Below are positions 1 through 12,448 of a stretch of 64,000 bases of DNA, one piece after another; positions within the stretch are counted from its first letter, which is position 1; every line of letters starts with the position of its first letter. The notes below the pieces were generated by a model. That model saw nothing but the letters and a program-made list of their open reading frames with translations, was not told the origin of the DNA and made no database searches. The DNA is taken from the NCBI GenBank assembly GCA_009760855.2, contig WPIO01000004.1, positions 2,057,501 through 2,121,500 on the forward strand. Reading direction: 5' to 3'. The translations under genes were made by a program, and so were the position numbers. The DNA comes from Cristatella mucedo (taxonomy: Eukaryota; Bryozoa; Phylactolaemata; Cristatellidae).

Positions 1-702
1 CGCCGCCGCCGCCCCCCGATCGTCTCTAGCGGCAGCATTACGTCGTACTTCTTCTACTCTACGAAAGAACGCCGACTTCGCGTCGAGTAAACGCTACGAC
101 TGCGCTTGTGCGCGCTATAACTTTTCATTACTCGAGCGGCCTTGCCCGCTGCATGAAAGTTAGTACTTTACTAGTAGTTAAACTTGCCGGTCTTGCCCCA
201 CTCCCACCTGACACGAAAATCTCAGCTCCGCCTCTGGTAATAACAGTAGATCGTTCTTATAGCAGCCTAAGAGATATATACTTCTCTATTCAGGCGTTTT
301 ACCACAAGCTGTAAGAGAATTGATAGCCAAGGATTAATAGTGTGCACGGATTTTTGCATAGACCAGCTCGCAAAAGCCCACAAGAAGACACTATAGGAAA
401 CCGTCTAGTGGGAAATGCAGTCGCGCAGCATCTCGCTGAATCGTCATCCATCGCAGGATCTCGCTGAATCGTGCGAAGGCAAGCACTCAAAGCATCCAAT
501 AGCGGATAGGATAAGTTCGCCCGGGGCGGGGTCGGGCTGGCCGGAACGAAGGGTTCTCTAGTTAAAAGAGATGCTTCATTTTTTGCTTTTATGACGCAAG
601 CAGGTTCTGGGGGTGGTCAGGCGGTGACGTGCACTGGGTCAGCATGCCAGTGTGGGTTAGTCGCAGCTAGTGCCAAGATCTCGATCGGGCGATGATGCGA
701 GA

Positions 703-703
<1 letters not shown>

Positions 704-750
<47 letters not shown>
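704..750. repeat. (GAC)n trinucleotide microsatellite
   Basis: About fifteen GAC units run without a break, then decay into GATGAT-type units. On the minus strand this makes an open frame with a serine or valine run, which is a by-product of the repeat. Confidence 0.95.
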
Positions 751-756
<6 letters not shown>

Positions 757-2312
757 TGATGATCGAGATGCGATGCTCGACGGGGCGCCGACGACGACGG
801 CCCGGACGAGCTGCGGCTCCGTTTCGTTCGCGTCGCAGATGATCGAGGGCATTAGCCGGCATTGCTGAACCCAAAGCCGCCAAACCCTGAACTCCGTAGC
901 GCGGAGGGAGTGCTCGAGAGGCGATCCGGACGCGCGATGTCGAGAATGCGAAAACCCGAGCCTGCCTGGCTCTCGAGCACTTCATCTAAGCAGGTCCCGA
1001 TTTTGGTCCAAACTGAAAATTAACTCACCTGACAGGGGAAACAACTAGCCAATTCATTCGCGAGTCGTTTTCCAGAAGCGCGCCCACGTTTCGGGCACGC
1101 GATGGGTGATCGCGTGGGCGAGTGCGGCCAGTGACGCGAAGATGAGCCGCCGACCTCGATGCTACGGTCGCTAGAGGGCGCCAGTACGCTTGCTAGCAAG
1201 CAAGTACGTAGCCTTGCTCGTCGTTAAGCGTCGGGAAAGTTTAGAGGCCGGAGGTCGGAGCACGAGCGGCGTCGTTGCAGGCTGCAAGGTAATCGAGTGC
1301 AAGGACGCCGAGCGAGGCTAAGAACTGTCAAAGGATAGCTAGGACGGGCTGAGTGTCGTCGGCGAACTCACGCGACACATCGACGACTTCACGGGTCACT
1401 CGCTGAAACGGAGAGACAGGCTGGACCGCGGCGTCGGAAGGAAGAAGCCGCGCCGCAGCGAGCTTGGCCGCGATGCGGCCGTCGCGACGTGCGCCGCGGC
1501 CCGCTCCCTGCCTCGCCCGCTCCCTGCCTCGCTCCTGCCAACGTCTCGCTGCAGCGGCCGCGAATCCTTTGGAGCGTCTATCCTCCGCGCGAGATTCGAG
1601 GCTCCGGCTCTCGTCCCCTGCGTTGGCCGCGCGAGCGTCCGCGCCGTCTGGAGCCGCTGCGAGTGCTTCTCTCGCGTCAAAAACGAGCTCGGTGCCGTCT
1701 CCGCGCGCACTCGGCGGCAACGGTCGTCGGAATGCAACGCCGAAAGCGGCGGATGAATGCCGGGAATGCATGGGCGGAAGCGGCGAAGGAATGGCGGCGG
1801 CGGCCCCGAGGCGCCGTGGCGGCGAGGCCGGGCGACGCCCGTCGGGGCGAAGCGTTCGCTCGGCGTTCGTTCGTTCGGTGTCTGTCCCCCCCCCATGCGG
1901 ATCTGCCTCTGACGCATCGCCCGCGCGGGCCGTCGATGCGTCAGCGGCAGCCGAGAGTGCCATGGCCGTGCTACTGCTGCAACTGCTGCGAGTGGGGGGC
2001 GCGGCGGCGGCAGCTTCCTTGTCCTGAGTGAACGGGCTCGGAGCGTGAAACGCATCGGAGCAAGCGTGCAGTCCGAGATAACGCGAGTTTTGCGTCGTCG
2101 CGAATATCGCGACGGGCAGCAGGAACGCCGCCGCCGGTGGGCATTTGCACCGAACAATAGTAGGGCAATAACGAAACGACAATGGTGCCGTATGTGGCAA
2201 TATGGCAGACAATGGAGCAAGCCGTGGAGCGACCGAGCCCATGCGCTCGAGTCGGCCGCAGGCAGACCAGATCTCCTGCAGATATCCCGCTCCTGTAGCC
2301 CGCGGCTCTCCA

Positions 2313-2561
2313 CCACTCTTTCTCTCTCTCTCTCTTTCTCTCTTCATCTCTCTCTCCACCTCCCTCCCTCTCTCCATCTTTCCATCTCTCTCCCCTCATT
2401 CTCTGTGCCCATCTTTCTCTCTTCCCCTCTTTCCCTTTCTCTCCTCTCTCTTTCTCTCTCTAACGCTCTCTCTCTCCTTATCTCTCCCCTCTCTCTATTC
2501 TCTCTCTTCGTTTCTCTCCCTTTTCCTTCCCTCCTCACTCGCTCTCTCCCCTCTCTCCCCC

Positions 2562-2597
<36 letters not shown>

Positions 2598-2627
2598 CCA
2601 CTCTCTCTCTCTCCCACTCTCTCTCTC

Positions 2628-2658
<31 letters not shown>

Positions 2659-3062
2659 CCCACTCTCTCTCTCTCTCCCACTCTCTCTCTCCCACTCTCT
2701 CGCTCTCTCCCCACTCTCTCGCTCTCTCCCCTCTCTCTCCCACTCTCTCCCACTCTCTCTCTCTCTCTCCCACTCTGTCTCTCTCTCCCACTCTCTCGCT
2801 CTCTCCCACTCTCTCGCTCTCTCCCCACTCTCTCGCTCTCTCCCCTCTCTCACCCACTCTCTCTCTCCCACTCTCTCTCTCCCACTCTCTCTCCCACTCT
2901 CTCTCTCTCTCTCCCACTCTCTCTCCCCTCTTTCTCTGTCTTTCGCTGACAAGCGCTCTCTCCCCTCTTCCTCTCCCTCTCTCTTTCCCTCCCTCTGTTT
3001 CTCTCTTTCTCACTCTCCCTCCCTCTTCCTTTTCCTCTTTCTCTCTCTCTCGCTCTCTGTCA
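2313..3062. repeat. 750-bp polypyrimidine (CT-rich) tract
   Basis: The plus strand is almost purely C and T, mostly CTCTCT with interspersed CCCACT blocks that form higher-order units near 2590-2930. The minus strand is the matching polypurine strand. Open frames of 100-360 codons cross it on both strands, giving Ser/Leu/Pro or Arg/Glu repeats, and are not genes. A mirror-like polypurine-polypyrimidine tract of this length is the type that can form triplex DNA; that is inference. Confidence 0.95.
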
Positions 3063-4943
3063 GCCTATGTTACGAAGCCACCGAATGTGTGCACACGCTA
3101 GCATGCACTGCACAGCCGATAGCGAGTCCTGTGGAGTGAGTGGTCTCCTTTTCACTTTTTCAGAATACCCCCCCCTTTTGGCCGTCTCGCTCGAGGGGGG
3201 GGGGCGCTGAAAGATGGCTGCATGAATGCTCGGACGCGTCGGCTTTCCGCCCGCCGGTGGTCGGCCGACTGCTTGCCTCTCTCTCTGAAGCCAAGAGGAG
3301 AGGAGGAGCCACGAGCGCTAGCCGAACGTGTCAACCTTGCAGTCCTTGCAGTCGGCTGCAGCTGCTTTTGAATGAGACTCGAGCGTAGGTGGCGAGCTCC
3401 GCGCTCTCCTCTGAGCGCCGTGCCCTCCTCCGAGCGCCGCGCCCTCCTCCGAGCGCCGCGAGGACTGAATCGGCAGAGACACCGGCCACACTCGCCGAGT
3501 CGCGACGAAGTGCGCACGCGGCACGCGAACGCGAGCCGCACGTCCGTGCGTGCCCGCGCTACGCATTACAGCTCCGTCGCAAGAGAGCGCCGCACCGCCG
3601 CCAGGACGGCCGCGAAAGATAGGTCAAAACATGTTTATTTAGCGTAAATATAAGCTGACGCTGGTGACAACGTTCTGCAGCCTGCTTGGGGTTCTGCGCC
3701 TGAACCAGAAAGTGAGCTCGCTTTAAGAAACAGACGGCGCCGTATTGGCTGGGATGGGATGTCGCAATGCCATTCTTGCCGGACGCTGTCCACGCGCAGG
3801 CGCGTGGTTCATATCAACGGACAGCCAACGGCGGATCCTGGTGCCCTCACTTTTTTTTTTATTGCTATTCATTATTTGCTAGGCCGCCGAAAATCCCTCA
3901 AACCTTCGAAGCCGAGGCCGCAATAATGCCGCGAGATTAGTATATATCAATCCAAGATATCTGGTCACGCGTCCCCTTTGCCAAACGAGCCGGAACGGCT
4001 TCTTGCTAATCGGCAGATGCAGACAAAAAATTCCAAATCTGACTTTTGAGTTCCGCTAAAGCGCAGCACCGTTATAATACTTTGCCGAGACGCTAAAGCG
4101 GTTTCAGCCTCGTTGCGCCTCCAGCAACAGATTACTCCGAGAAATATAGAAAGCCTCTGAATTTCGTTCGCGTATGCACTCTTGGCTAGTGAAGCCGCGG
4201 CTTAGCTTAGTTCAATACTGAGCAAGAAATCTCCCCCAGCCAATTATGCATGTATCGTTGCATAATATTGCAACATTACGCAACGATAGCGCTAGCATCT
4301 TCTCTTAGAACTCGGGCCAATAAGTCAACTCATCTTCTACGCTCCTCAACCTCTACCAGTGCCCGCCTTGACTTCGCGCCGCCGACTTAGCTGCGCTGTC
4401 AAACTCTTTCCTTGTAGACGCGAACTAAACGACCTTTGGCGGATAATACCGAGTGTTCGCGATTGTTAGGGTGTCCACTTAAATTGCAGCCGTGGTTTTG
4501 CGGACGGAGAAATCTGATCGTGCTGACTAGGTCAGCTGCTAGCTTAGCGACGAGGCAAATGCAAACTGGTTGTTGGACCTTCGTTGGTATTCTCAATAAT
4601 GGCGCTAGGGTAAGAATCCGCCTGCGGGAAGTTCATCTAACGGATATGCTTGACGTGCTCCTGCCGGTGCCGAAGCGCCGCCATTTGCAGCTACACATAC
4701 GGCACTACGGCTATGAGCTGTGTGCCATCGTCCACTGTGCTGCTTGCATATTTAGAATCCGATTGGAGCAGCGTTGATTTAACAATTACTGCGGAGTCGT
4801 CGCATGCCGCAGTGACTGTTACACTGTACATTTAAAAAACAGGCTACTGGCATAAAATGGCAACGGCTTGCCGGTTTCCGTTGCAGCTTTTTCTTTGAAA
4901 CAAGAGGATCTGACGCCTGATCGCCTGCGGCGGCCGCCTGAGA

Positions 4944-5044
4944 ATGGTGGATAGCTATACTATGATCGGTCTGATTGTGGGCTGCGCCGTGGGCGGTGCA
5001 CTCTTTCTCATGATTCTCATCATCGTTTGCCTCGTCCTGCGCGA
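4944..5044 (+). CDS. Exon 1 (first coding exon) of an unrecognised single-pass membrane protein
   Basis: The exon encodes residues 1-33 and two bases of codon 34. The ATG at 4944 has A at -3 and G at +4, a strong Kozak context, and an in-frame stop lies upstream at 4911. A six-residue hydrophilic start (MVDSYT) is followed by a hydrophobic helix of about 25 residues (8-32) containing G-x3-G, then an arginine. There is no separate signal peptide, so an N-outside, C-inside topology is inferred from the basic residues that follow in exon 2. The exon ends at a textbook donor, GA|GTAAGT, in phase 2. This matches exon 2 at 14147 exactly, across a 9.1-kb intron. The protein family is not recognised. 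Confidence rests on the hydrophobic helix, Kozak context, donor and phase match together. Confidence 0.55.
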
Positions 5045-6299
5045 GTAAGTAGCCAGCGGCTCGTGACAAGCGACAAGCGACAGGTCACCGGCGACATTGC
5101 GTGCCAGGCAGCCTGCCTATCCGTGCCAAGTTCTTTTGAATCCTCTCTGCTCGCTGTGCGTCAAACGTTGTCGGGAGCTTGACGGCATTTCGGCATCTGA
5201 CGAGGTTTAGCTCCGGCCCAAGGGTTTCTGGCCACTAGCGCGCTAGGAAGGGACACCCACGTGCTCGCTCGCGCGCCATCAAGACGCGAATTGCTTCCCC
5301 TTTGAACACATATCTATGCGCGTGCACGACGAGCGTAGATATAGCTATGCTCGTTTCGGACCTTTGCCAGACAGATGCAAGTGACAATCTTAATGTCGCC
5401 GAGGTTCGTGGCATTGGTCGGACTTAAGCTGCGCCGTCAAAGTGTATGTACAGTTCATAGAAAGAGATGTAATTCTCCGATTGCGTCATACAAATGTTAT
5501 CATTAATACCAGCCAGTGCCTTGAAGAAGCTCTAGTTTTCTTAAGGCGACATAAAAGTGTATTATGATTACTAAGATTAGCTTCATGTTCTTTACGCACC
5601 TCATGCGTACTCTCGTTTGCACTTCAACGGATTGAAATGGACTGACACTCATTTGTAGAGGAGGGCAGTTTCTCACGAGACCTCGAGCGCGCCTCGAAGG
5701 ATAGCATTCGTTGATTATGATTGCACGATTCACGCATTTTTGTGGCGACATTGATTTATAGGCCACTGAATGCACGCTTCGTTTCAGCATAGCCGCTGTA
5801 CCGTGCCGCGAGATCAAAAGCGCTGCTGCACCGGCGAATGACGCTGAGGGAGATGTGCGGCTCTTTAAGGATGATTGGATTTGGCTTAGATATTATCGCA
5901 TGACTTCGTACGTTACTGTACTTGTGCTGCTGCCGCTGCTGGCCGGTCTGTGGTTTGCCTCGCCCCTCTCCGCTGCAACTCCCCGCGATATTCCCTTCTT
6001 TTGGTTTGGACGAGGGTGGAAGTCGCGTGCGCGTCTGGTTCAATTCTCAAGCTACGCTGAAGGAGTTTCTCTGACTGCGCGCGCACACGTGATTATTAGC
6101 CCAATCTAAAAGTACTTTGCATGTGTAGCACACCAATAGAACTTAATTTCTACCCACGTACTTTACGTGCTTTGCTTTATATGTAGTTGATAAAACTATC
6201 TATGCAAAAAATCACTGGCTGATAGTAATTCATCATCCAGGTCAGAAGTCGCCTAATGCACATGAGGTGCAACAATCCCAACAGCCTCTCAGAGAGTGA

Positions 6300-6319
6300 G
6301 TGATAGAGAGAGAGATAGC

Positions 6320-6411
<92 letters not shown>
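6300..6411. repeat. (GA)n microsatellite
   Basis: An almost pure GA run of about 90 bp, preceded by interrupted GA units. It directly abuts the 5'-truncated end of the LINE fragment that starts at 6412. Confidence 0.95.
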
Positions 6412-6413
<2 letters not shown>

Positions 6414-6869
6414 ACCCCATCAGGCCAAGCATCGTACCAACCGCTTTTCAGAATCCAACAGTCTGGAAATACCTCGTACAAACCTCAAATCCTTTGGAGA
6501 CCGTGCATTCAGCTCGTATGCTCCCAAAGCCTGGAACTCCCTCCCGACCTGCGTCAGAACATCCCATGACCTGACCACATTTAAAAGAAACTTAAAAAAC
6601 ACACCTATTTAGGAGAGCATTTAGTGGGTCCCTGTGATTCGTCCTTGATGTGCTTATGCGTGCTGACACTGTGCATGCTGCCACTAACCACATTTGCATG
6701 CTGACCCTGTGCATGTCACCCCTAACCATATTATTCATTTTGTTTGTTTTTCAAGCATGATTTTACTAACTATTCAATTGCATATCACTTTACAGCAAAT
6801 GTAAAGCGCCTAGAAAGAGATTAAGTTCTCTGAGGGCGCTTTATCAAGTGAATTATTATTATTATTATT
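6412..6869 (+). mobile_element. LINE family 1, 5'-truncated 3' end
   Basis: The fragment starts within the last part of the reverse-transcriptase ORF (the region reading SYQPLF..., then the frame for KSFGDRAFSSYAP) and runs through the 3' untranslated tail. The tail contains the hairpin AAAGCGCC...GGGCGCTTT and ends in a short ATT repeat. The same order is seen in copies at 8993, 40693 and 53440. The ORF part is frameshifted, so this copy is dead. Confidence 0.85.
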
Positions 6870-7390
6870 AGAGAGGAAGCTGCCCTGCGGGCGAGTACAG
6901 TGCTCATCTTTTGCAATGATTAATCGTGAAACTCCGCTGACTTAATGCCGTGAAAGCTTAAATGCTTCCAAAGAAAAAGTGCCCGCCAATAATTGCAACG
7001 TCTTATATTTCGCAACATACTATATTTCGGCTATCGCCGCAAAGTTTTAGCCGAAGCCGACCGGTATGTGAGAGGCTAGCCAATAGGTCAATTGATTGAA
7101 TATAAACTAGATCAGAAGATATAAACTAGAAGAATACGAATCGGCGCAGTAAGTGCCATTGTTTATCAACTAAGGCAGAACGCAATCTGCTGCATCTGCT
7201 ATCAAAGCGAGAGAATGTCAGCATCAACACGGAGCGCTGGTAGCAGTAGCGGATTTGGCAATGTTCCGCGGAAGAAAAGAGTTGGCACGGGCGCACCGTT
7301 TCGGCCTTGCTATGACTTGCTGCCTCTGGCAAGGTCACGTTCTGGAGGTGCCCATCTGGGCAGGCATTGCTGGGGATATTAATGATAATG

Positions 7391-7424
<34 letters not shown>

Positions 7425-8992
7425 GCACGGTACTTGATCAATCGAGAGTCTCCCTTATTTGCGTAATGAGTTTTCGAGTGTGGCCGTTTGCTGCCGCGTT
7501 GCCAGTTGCTCTAGAGCCCAGCTGTGGACCTAGGATCCCCAGGGAACAAGATCTCTCCCGGCGGCATTCTACTTCCGGCGGCCGCCGGAAGGGCCTAGAT
7601 CTCGAGCGCCAAGTTTTCTTCGCAGCCCCAGTGTTTGGCGCACGGCAGAAGCTTACGAGAAATGGGCAACGGTATTAGCCGGTGGCTACCTGCGCCTCGC
7701 GCCCCCGCGCGCATCAGCAATCTCCATGGTTACGGCTGAGTGGAGTATGCGCTACTGTCGCCATCGAGGCGGTCGGTCGCGCTCAGCGCTACCGGATGGT
7801 CTGAGCCTGATGGCGATCGAGGCGCTCCGAGTTCCTGCTCCGACCGACGCGTTTGACGCGCTCACTTTGCATTCGCACTCGGCGGAGCTAGGCTGCGCAT
7901 GCGGAATTGCGATGCGATTTTCCCGGTACCTTTGGGCGATCGAGCCTGCGGCTAGAGGCTGCCGACGCGGAAGCAGCCGCACCTCGTCCGACGAGATCGC
8001 TTGCGCGGCTTAGCTACGGCGTTGCTAGACGTTGCGACTTGCGGCTTAGCTAGGCGTAGCGCGCCGGCTGTTCTTAGAAGGGTAGAGGAACGACGTCCGA
8101 GCGCGACGCTCCCTCTGCAACGATTCCAGCAGCTTGGCGCGTACGAGGCTGTCGCCTTTGCGGACCAGCAGTTACGAAGTGTACCTGCAGGGGCCACATG
8201 TGCAGCAGGAGCGGAAGCTCGCCGCCTCGCCGCGAATAGCGCCGCTAGCTGATTGGTCGGCGGTAGGGAGCGAGCCCCGCCTGCGCCGCGCTGCCGCGCT
8301 CGTTTTCCCGGAGCCCGTGGCGCTCCGGCTCCAGCTGACCGGTCGCGATCCAACCGATATTGAGGGCCGTACCGAAGGAATCGCCGAAGAGGTTTTGTTG
8401 CGGCTGCGAAGGTCACGTGGCTCGGGCGGAGCCGAGTCGCCATTCGCCTGTTGCACCAGCGAAGTTCATGCTGCTTCCAACGCTGCCGCAGCCGCTATTT
8501 TCATGTCAATTCTTAGAGCGGTCGCCGCATGTTCTTCGCCTTCTGACTTCGAGCTCGGAGCGCGGCGCGCCGAGACGAGTCGCGTGACAAGGGTGCGCGC
8601 GACTCGCCGCAGGTCAGTGTGCTCGCGTGCCTACTTTTCGATGCAGCGGTGGGAACTGGGTGCGAATGCAAAGCAGCTGCTCAGCTGCGGGTTATCGGAA
8701 ACGGACGCACGATTCGAACCCAACGCGGGAAGGTTGCGTGACAATCCGGTCCGGACGCGACCGGAGCAGTAGCTGCTCCAGCGAAGGCTGCATCCAGGCG
8801 CGCTGGTCGCGAATTTAGCCATCATTTTGGACAGCCAGAGAGCAAAGACAGAAGCCCCTGTCAAGCAGAAGAGCTCTCTCGAGCCTCGATCTTGGTGCAT
8901 CGTCTGCTATGCGATCAAACGAATGGCTGCGCGTGCAGACTCGAGTCGAGAAAAAGACAGCTGTAATGGTGTGAGGAGCTCAGCTGCCCATA
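6870..8992. other. Intronic stretch with a CpG-rich patch at about 7560-8800
   Basis: The first part is AT-richer and includes an ATA/TAA microsatellite at 7379-7424. From about 7560 to 8800 the sequence becomes GC- and CpG-rich, with several overlapping open frames on both strands of similar Arg/Ala-rich composition. No domain, strong start or splice pair stands out. It could be an internal CpG island, an enhancer or an alternative promoter, but I cannot tell. Confidence 0.4.
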
Positions 8993-9945
8993 ACTTATTA
9001 GTTATGGGCAAACCAAGTGGGATTCAGGAATTGGAAAGGCTGACGCTCAAAACTGGCTCTGCCAGCATCTTTGCTGTTGAATCAGCTCGACATCTAGGTG
9101 TCATATTCCAAAGTGACCTCTCGTGAGACGACCACATCAGCTTCACAATCAAGTCTGCCTACTTTCAGCTACATAGCATTGCTAAAATTCGGGCTTGTTT
9201 AGATAAGGATACCACGTCCAAGTTGGTCCATGCATTCGTGACATCCCGTCTCGACTTCTGCAACTCACTGCTTGCTGGCCTACCAGCATGTGCGATCAGG
9301 CGATTGCAGCTGGTGCAAAACTCTGCAGCTAGGCTTGTCTGTCGTGAGAGTCGCAGTTGCCACATTACTCCACTTCTCGCCAGCCTGCACTGGCTACCAG
9401 TCAAGCAACGGATCGACTTCAAGGTTTTGTCGCTCACTTTTAGGTCACTTCATTCGTTGGCTCCAGCCTATCTCTCAGATCTAATCCCCCACCAGGCATC
9501 GTACCACCCGCTTTTCGGAATCCAACAGTCTACAAGTGCCTCGTAGAAACCTCAAATCCTTTGGAGACCGTGCATTTAATTCGTATGCTCCCAAAGCCTG
9601 GAACTCCCTCCCGACTTGCATCAGAACATCCCCTGACTTGACCACATTTAAAAAGAACTTAAAACAGACCTATTTATTTAGGACAGCATTTAGTGGGTCC
9701 CTGTGATTCGTCCTTGATGTTCTTATGCGTGCTGACACTGTGCATGCTGCCACTAACCATATTTGCATGCTGACCCTGTGCATGTCACGCCTAACCATGC
9801 TATTCATGTTGTTTATCAAGCATGATATTACTCAACATTTAATCGCGTTTCCCTTTGCAGCAAATGTAAAGCACTTAGAAAGAGATCGCGTTCTCCGAGG
9901 GCGCTTTATCAAGTGCATTATTGTTATTGTTATTATTATAACTGC
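8993..9945 (+). mobile_element. LINE family 1, 3' half of reverse-transcriptase ORF plus tail
   Basis: The copy begins at the conserved LLVMGKPS block after the reverse-transcriptase catalytic core. It continues through VTSRLDFCNSLLAGLPA, QLVQNSAARLVCRES and LHWLPVKQRIDFKVLSLTF, which are the typical C-terminal blocks of CR1/L2/Rex1-like LINEs, and ends in the GC-stemmed tail and an ATT repeat near 9945. A stop (TGA at 9123) interrupts the SDLS-DDH block and a further stop lies near 9544, so it is a pseudogene. It is 5'-truncated, as usual for target-primed insertion. Confidence 0.9.
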
Positions 9946-11630
9946 TTCGCGAATGTCATGACGTGTCAATGGCGGACGCTTTCCTGGCCGCATGGGCGCC
10001 CTGGCCTTGGCCGCCATGCTTTGGCGGCCTTTTCGATGACGCTGTAAATACGCAGAAATCTATCGATGAGACGTGCAGACGAGTTCTATTGGAGATAAAT
10101 GACGCAGACCTATGCTGGGCGCCGCAGTTCAGGAGTTCCGCTGTGCGAACGCGGTAGTTCAGCGGACCCTGGCGGGCACGTGGTAACGAGGTTAGCCGGC
10201 TCTAGGCTCCCCAGGGCCACATTCAAATGAAGCGCACTCCAGCCTACCCTGCCGTTGACCCATTCGACAAATGGGAGATTCGGTCTTCTGTTTCAAGGGT
10301 TCTAAAAGCTTCCTTTACGTTTTATCAGGCTATGCAGACGCGAGAAGGTAACTCCTTCTCGACGGCCCTGAAGTCGTATTGTCTGCAAGTGGGAACCGTT
10401 ATTTTGACTCAAGGCAGGTTCTGAGAATTATGCAAATCCGGCGATGAGCGTAACGAGCTTGGTGGATCGAGTGAGTCTAAGCGGACGAGAATAAACCACT
10501 CGTTGTGGCTCCATCAAGCCTGAACCGGATATTGAACGAGCTCCGTGCTCCGGCTCGCATCTGATTGGCGGGTCGAGCAGAATAGGGGGGGGGCTCGCGG
10601 ACGGTGCCTGGCAGCGGTTCATTAGGCACCATTTACCGATGCCGCCAGCCTACCCGGCCGTTTCGTCGACTGTTTGGATTTGCCGAGCCTTTGAAATCCG
10701 TCACGTGCTTCTATTTGCAGTCTGACCTCGGTGGCAGCGCTCGTATTGACCGGTCATGAAATATGCATAGCCCGAGGAATTCCGCTGACAATGTCAGCGA
10801 TGGTAACGGAACCCGCAACTTTTCTGTGCCGCCTGCCATCGCCTTTGTGCAGAATCGAGTTCATGGGCCAGCAAGTGTACCATTTATGCATGCGTGTCAC
10901 ACAGGAGACGAGCAGTTTGAGAGCCGCGGATCGAGTTCGATCAAATAGCGCCAGCGGGTTGTACAGGATGACTCATAATGCGGCTGGGACTCGAAGCGTC
11001 CCGCTGCGCGGGTCGTCAAATTCGAGCACCGGTGCAACCCTGCGCCATGACCCGGGCTCTCGTGGAGCCTTGACCTTGGCTCGACGAGCCGGCACGACTT
11101 GACCGGCAGCTTCCGGACTCACGCTTGGCACTCGAGCGTTCAGTCGCTGCCGTCACCGCCGTCCACACACTCCCACCCTCCACCGGCCCGCATGCGTAAA
11201 AAGACATTAAATATGTTTTTGGGGAGAGCTTTCGGTGCCAGTTTTTCCCTTTGGGGGTGGGGCATCTGACCTCAAAGGACCGGCGAATGGAATGGAAGGC
11301 GATTGGTGGCGTCATCCGCTGCCCGCTGACGTAGGAGCACGTTGACCGGTACGCGCGGCCGCAAGAGCAGGAGAGTAGAATTGAACAGCTTGTCCGTCAC
11401 GTGACTCTGACGAACGGCGACTGTGACCGCCGAGGCCATAATGCAGCAGTACGCATTTGCCTATCACCAGGCACACTCGCTCCATGGACACGAACGGCCA
11501 TCGACGAGGCAGCTAATAATAATGCTAATCGTGATAGCAGCAATACCTTTGCTTGGTGCACTCGGAGAACTACATCTCTTTTTAGTTCATTTCACGTGTG
11601 CAGTAAAGGAAGAGAAGAGGCCGTGTGCAG

Positions 11631-11709
11631 CGCAGAGGCGCCCTCTCTATGGCAACGAGACGCGCCCTCTCTACGGAAGCGCAGAGGCGTCCTCTCTATC
11701 GCAACGAGA
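11631..11709. repeat. Direct repeat of a 30-bp unit, 49-bp spacing
   Basis: The block CGCAGAGGCG...CAACGAGA occurs at 11631-11660 and again at 11680-11709 with two differences, and a partial CGCCCTCTCTA copy lies between them. It sits about 140 bp before the large minisatellite. Confidence 0.8.
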
Positions 11710-11850
11710 TGCGCTGGGTTAGGCAAGCGAGGCGTCCTCTCAGTCCACCTAGGACCGGTGGACCACTGCAAGAATCGGCCCCGTTAGCCAAGAATTGCCT
11801 AGTCGAAGCTTCGCACCGTCGTTCCACGAGTGAGGAATGGTGGACGGCTC

Positions 11851-12448
11851 GGCTCCCGGCATGCTCGGCTCCCGGCATGCTCGGCTCCCGGCATGCTCGG
11901 CTCCCGGCATGCTCGGCTCCCGGCATGCTCGGCTCCCGGCATGCTCGGCTCCCGGCATGCTCGGCTCCCGGCATGCTCGGCTCCCGGCATGCTCGGCTCC
12001 CGGCATGCTCGGCTCCCGGCATGCTCGGCTCCCGGCATGCTCGGCTCCCGGCATGCTCGGCTCCCGGCATGCTCGGCTCCCGGCATGCTCGGCTCCCGGC
12101 ATGCTCGGCTCCCGGCATGCTCGGCTCCCGGCATGCTCGGCTCCCGGCATGCTCGGCTCCCGGCATGCTCGGCTCCCGGCATGCTCGGCTCCCGGCATGC
12201 TCGGCTCCCGGCATGCTCGGCTCCCGGCATGCTCGGCTCCCGGCATGCTCGGCTCCCGGCATGCTCGGCTCCCGGCATGCTCGGCTCCCGGCATGCTCGG
12301 CTCCCGGCATGCTCGGCTCCCGGCATGCTCGGCTCCCGGCATGCTCGGCTACCGGCTCCCGCATGCTCGGCTCCCGGCATGCTCGGCTCCCGGCATGCTC
12401 GGCTCCCGGCATGCTCGGCTCCCGGCATGCTCGGCTCCCGGCATGCTC
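11851..12448. repeat. 16-bp GC-rich minisatellite, 37 units
   Basis: The unit GGCTCCCGGCATGCTC is repeated 31 times without a change from 11851 to 12346. A single 22-bp variant unit at 12347-12368 follows (it carries ACCGGCTCCCGC), then five more perfect units to 12448. The unit contains the palindrome GCATGC. Because 16 is not a multiple of 3 and the unit has no stop on either strand, all six frames stay open and give long artificial ORFs. The near-absence of variation points to recent expansion or homogenisation, or to an assembler consensus. Confidence 0.97.

Larger units (their letters stand above)
1..4943. other. GC-rich region, no gene identified
   Basis: This stretch is GC- and CpG-rich from about 1050 to 3640, then more mixed. 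Open frames exist on both strands near 1330-2380, but their products are arginine/alanine/serine-rich shadows in several frames at once, with no recognisable domain and no convincing splice sites. It may hold promoter or 5' non-coding sequence for the gene whose first coding exon is at 4944, but I see no defined core promoter. Apart from the two simple repeats listed separately, I can support nothing here. Confidence 0.5.

Noticed and set aside
1328-2377. 349- and 306-codon minus-strand open frames
   Set aside because: GC-rich DNA lacking stops; both strands and several frames are open at once, composition is Arg/Ala/Ser, and no splice or domain support is seen.
2045-3139. Open frames of up to 364 codons on both strands
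   Set aside because: They are products of the CT/GA tract (Ser/Leu or Arg/Glu runs) with no unique sequence worth calling a protein.
7726-8772. Possible coding exons in the CpG-rich patch (up to 212 codons)
   Set aside because: Overlapping frames on both strands look alike in composition; no donor/acceptor pair keeps phase with exons 1 and 2.
8988-9008. Short inverted repeat CCCATAACT...AGTTATGGG
   Set aside because: One arm is ordinary LINE sequence at the truncation point; nine base pairs at a junction may be chance.
11851-12448. CRISPR-like array of regularly spaced repeats
   Set aside because: The units are contiguous with no spacers, and the genome is eukaryotic.
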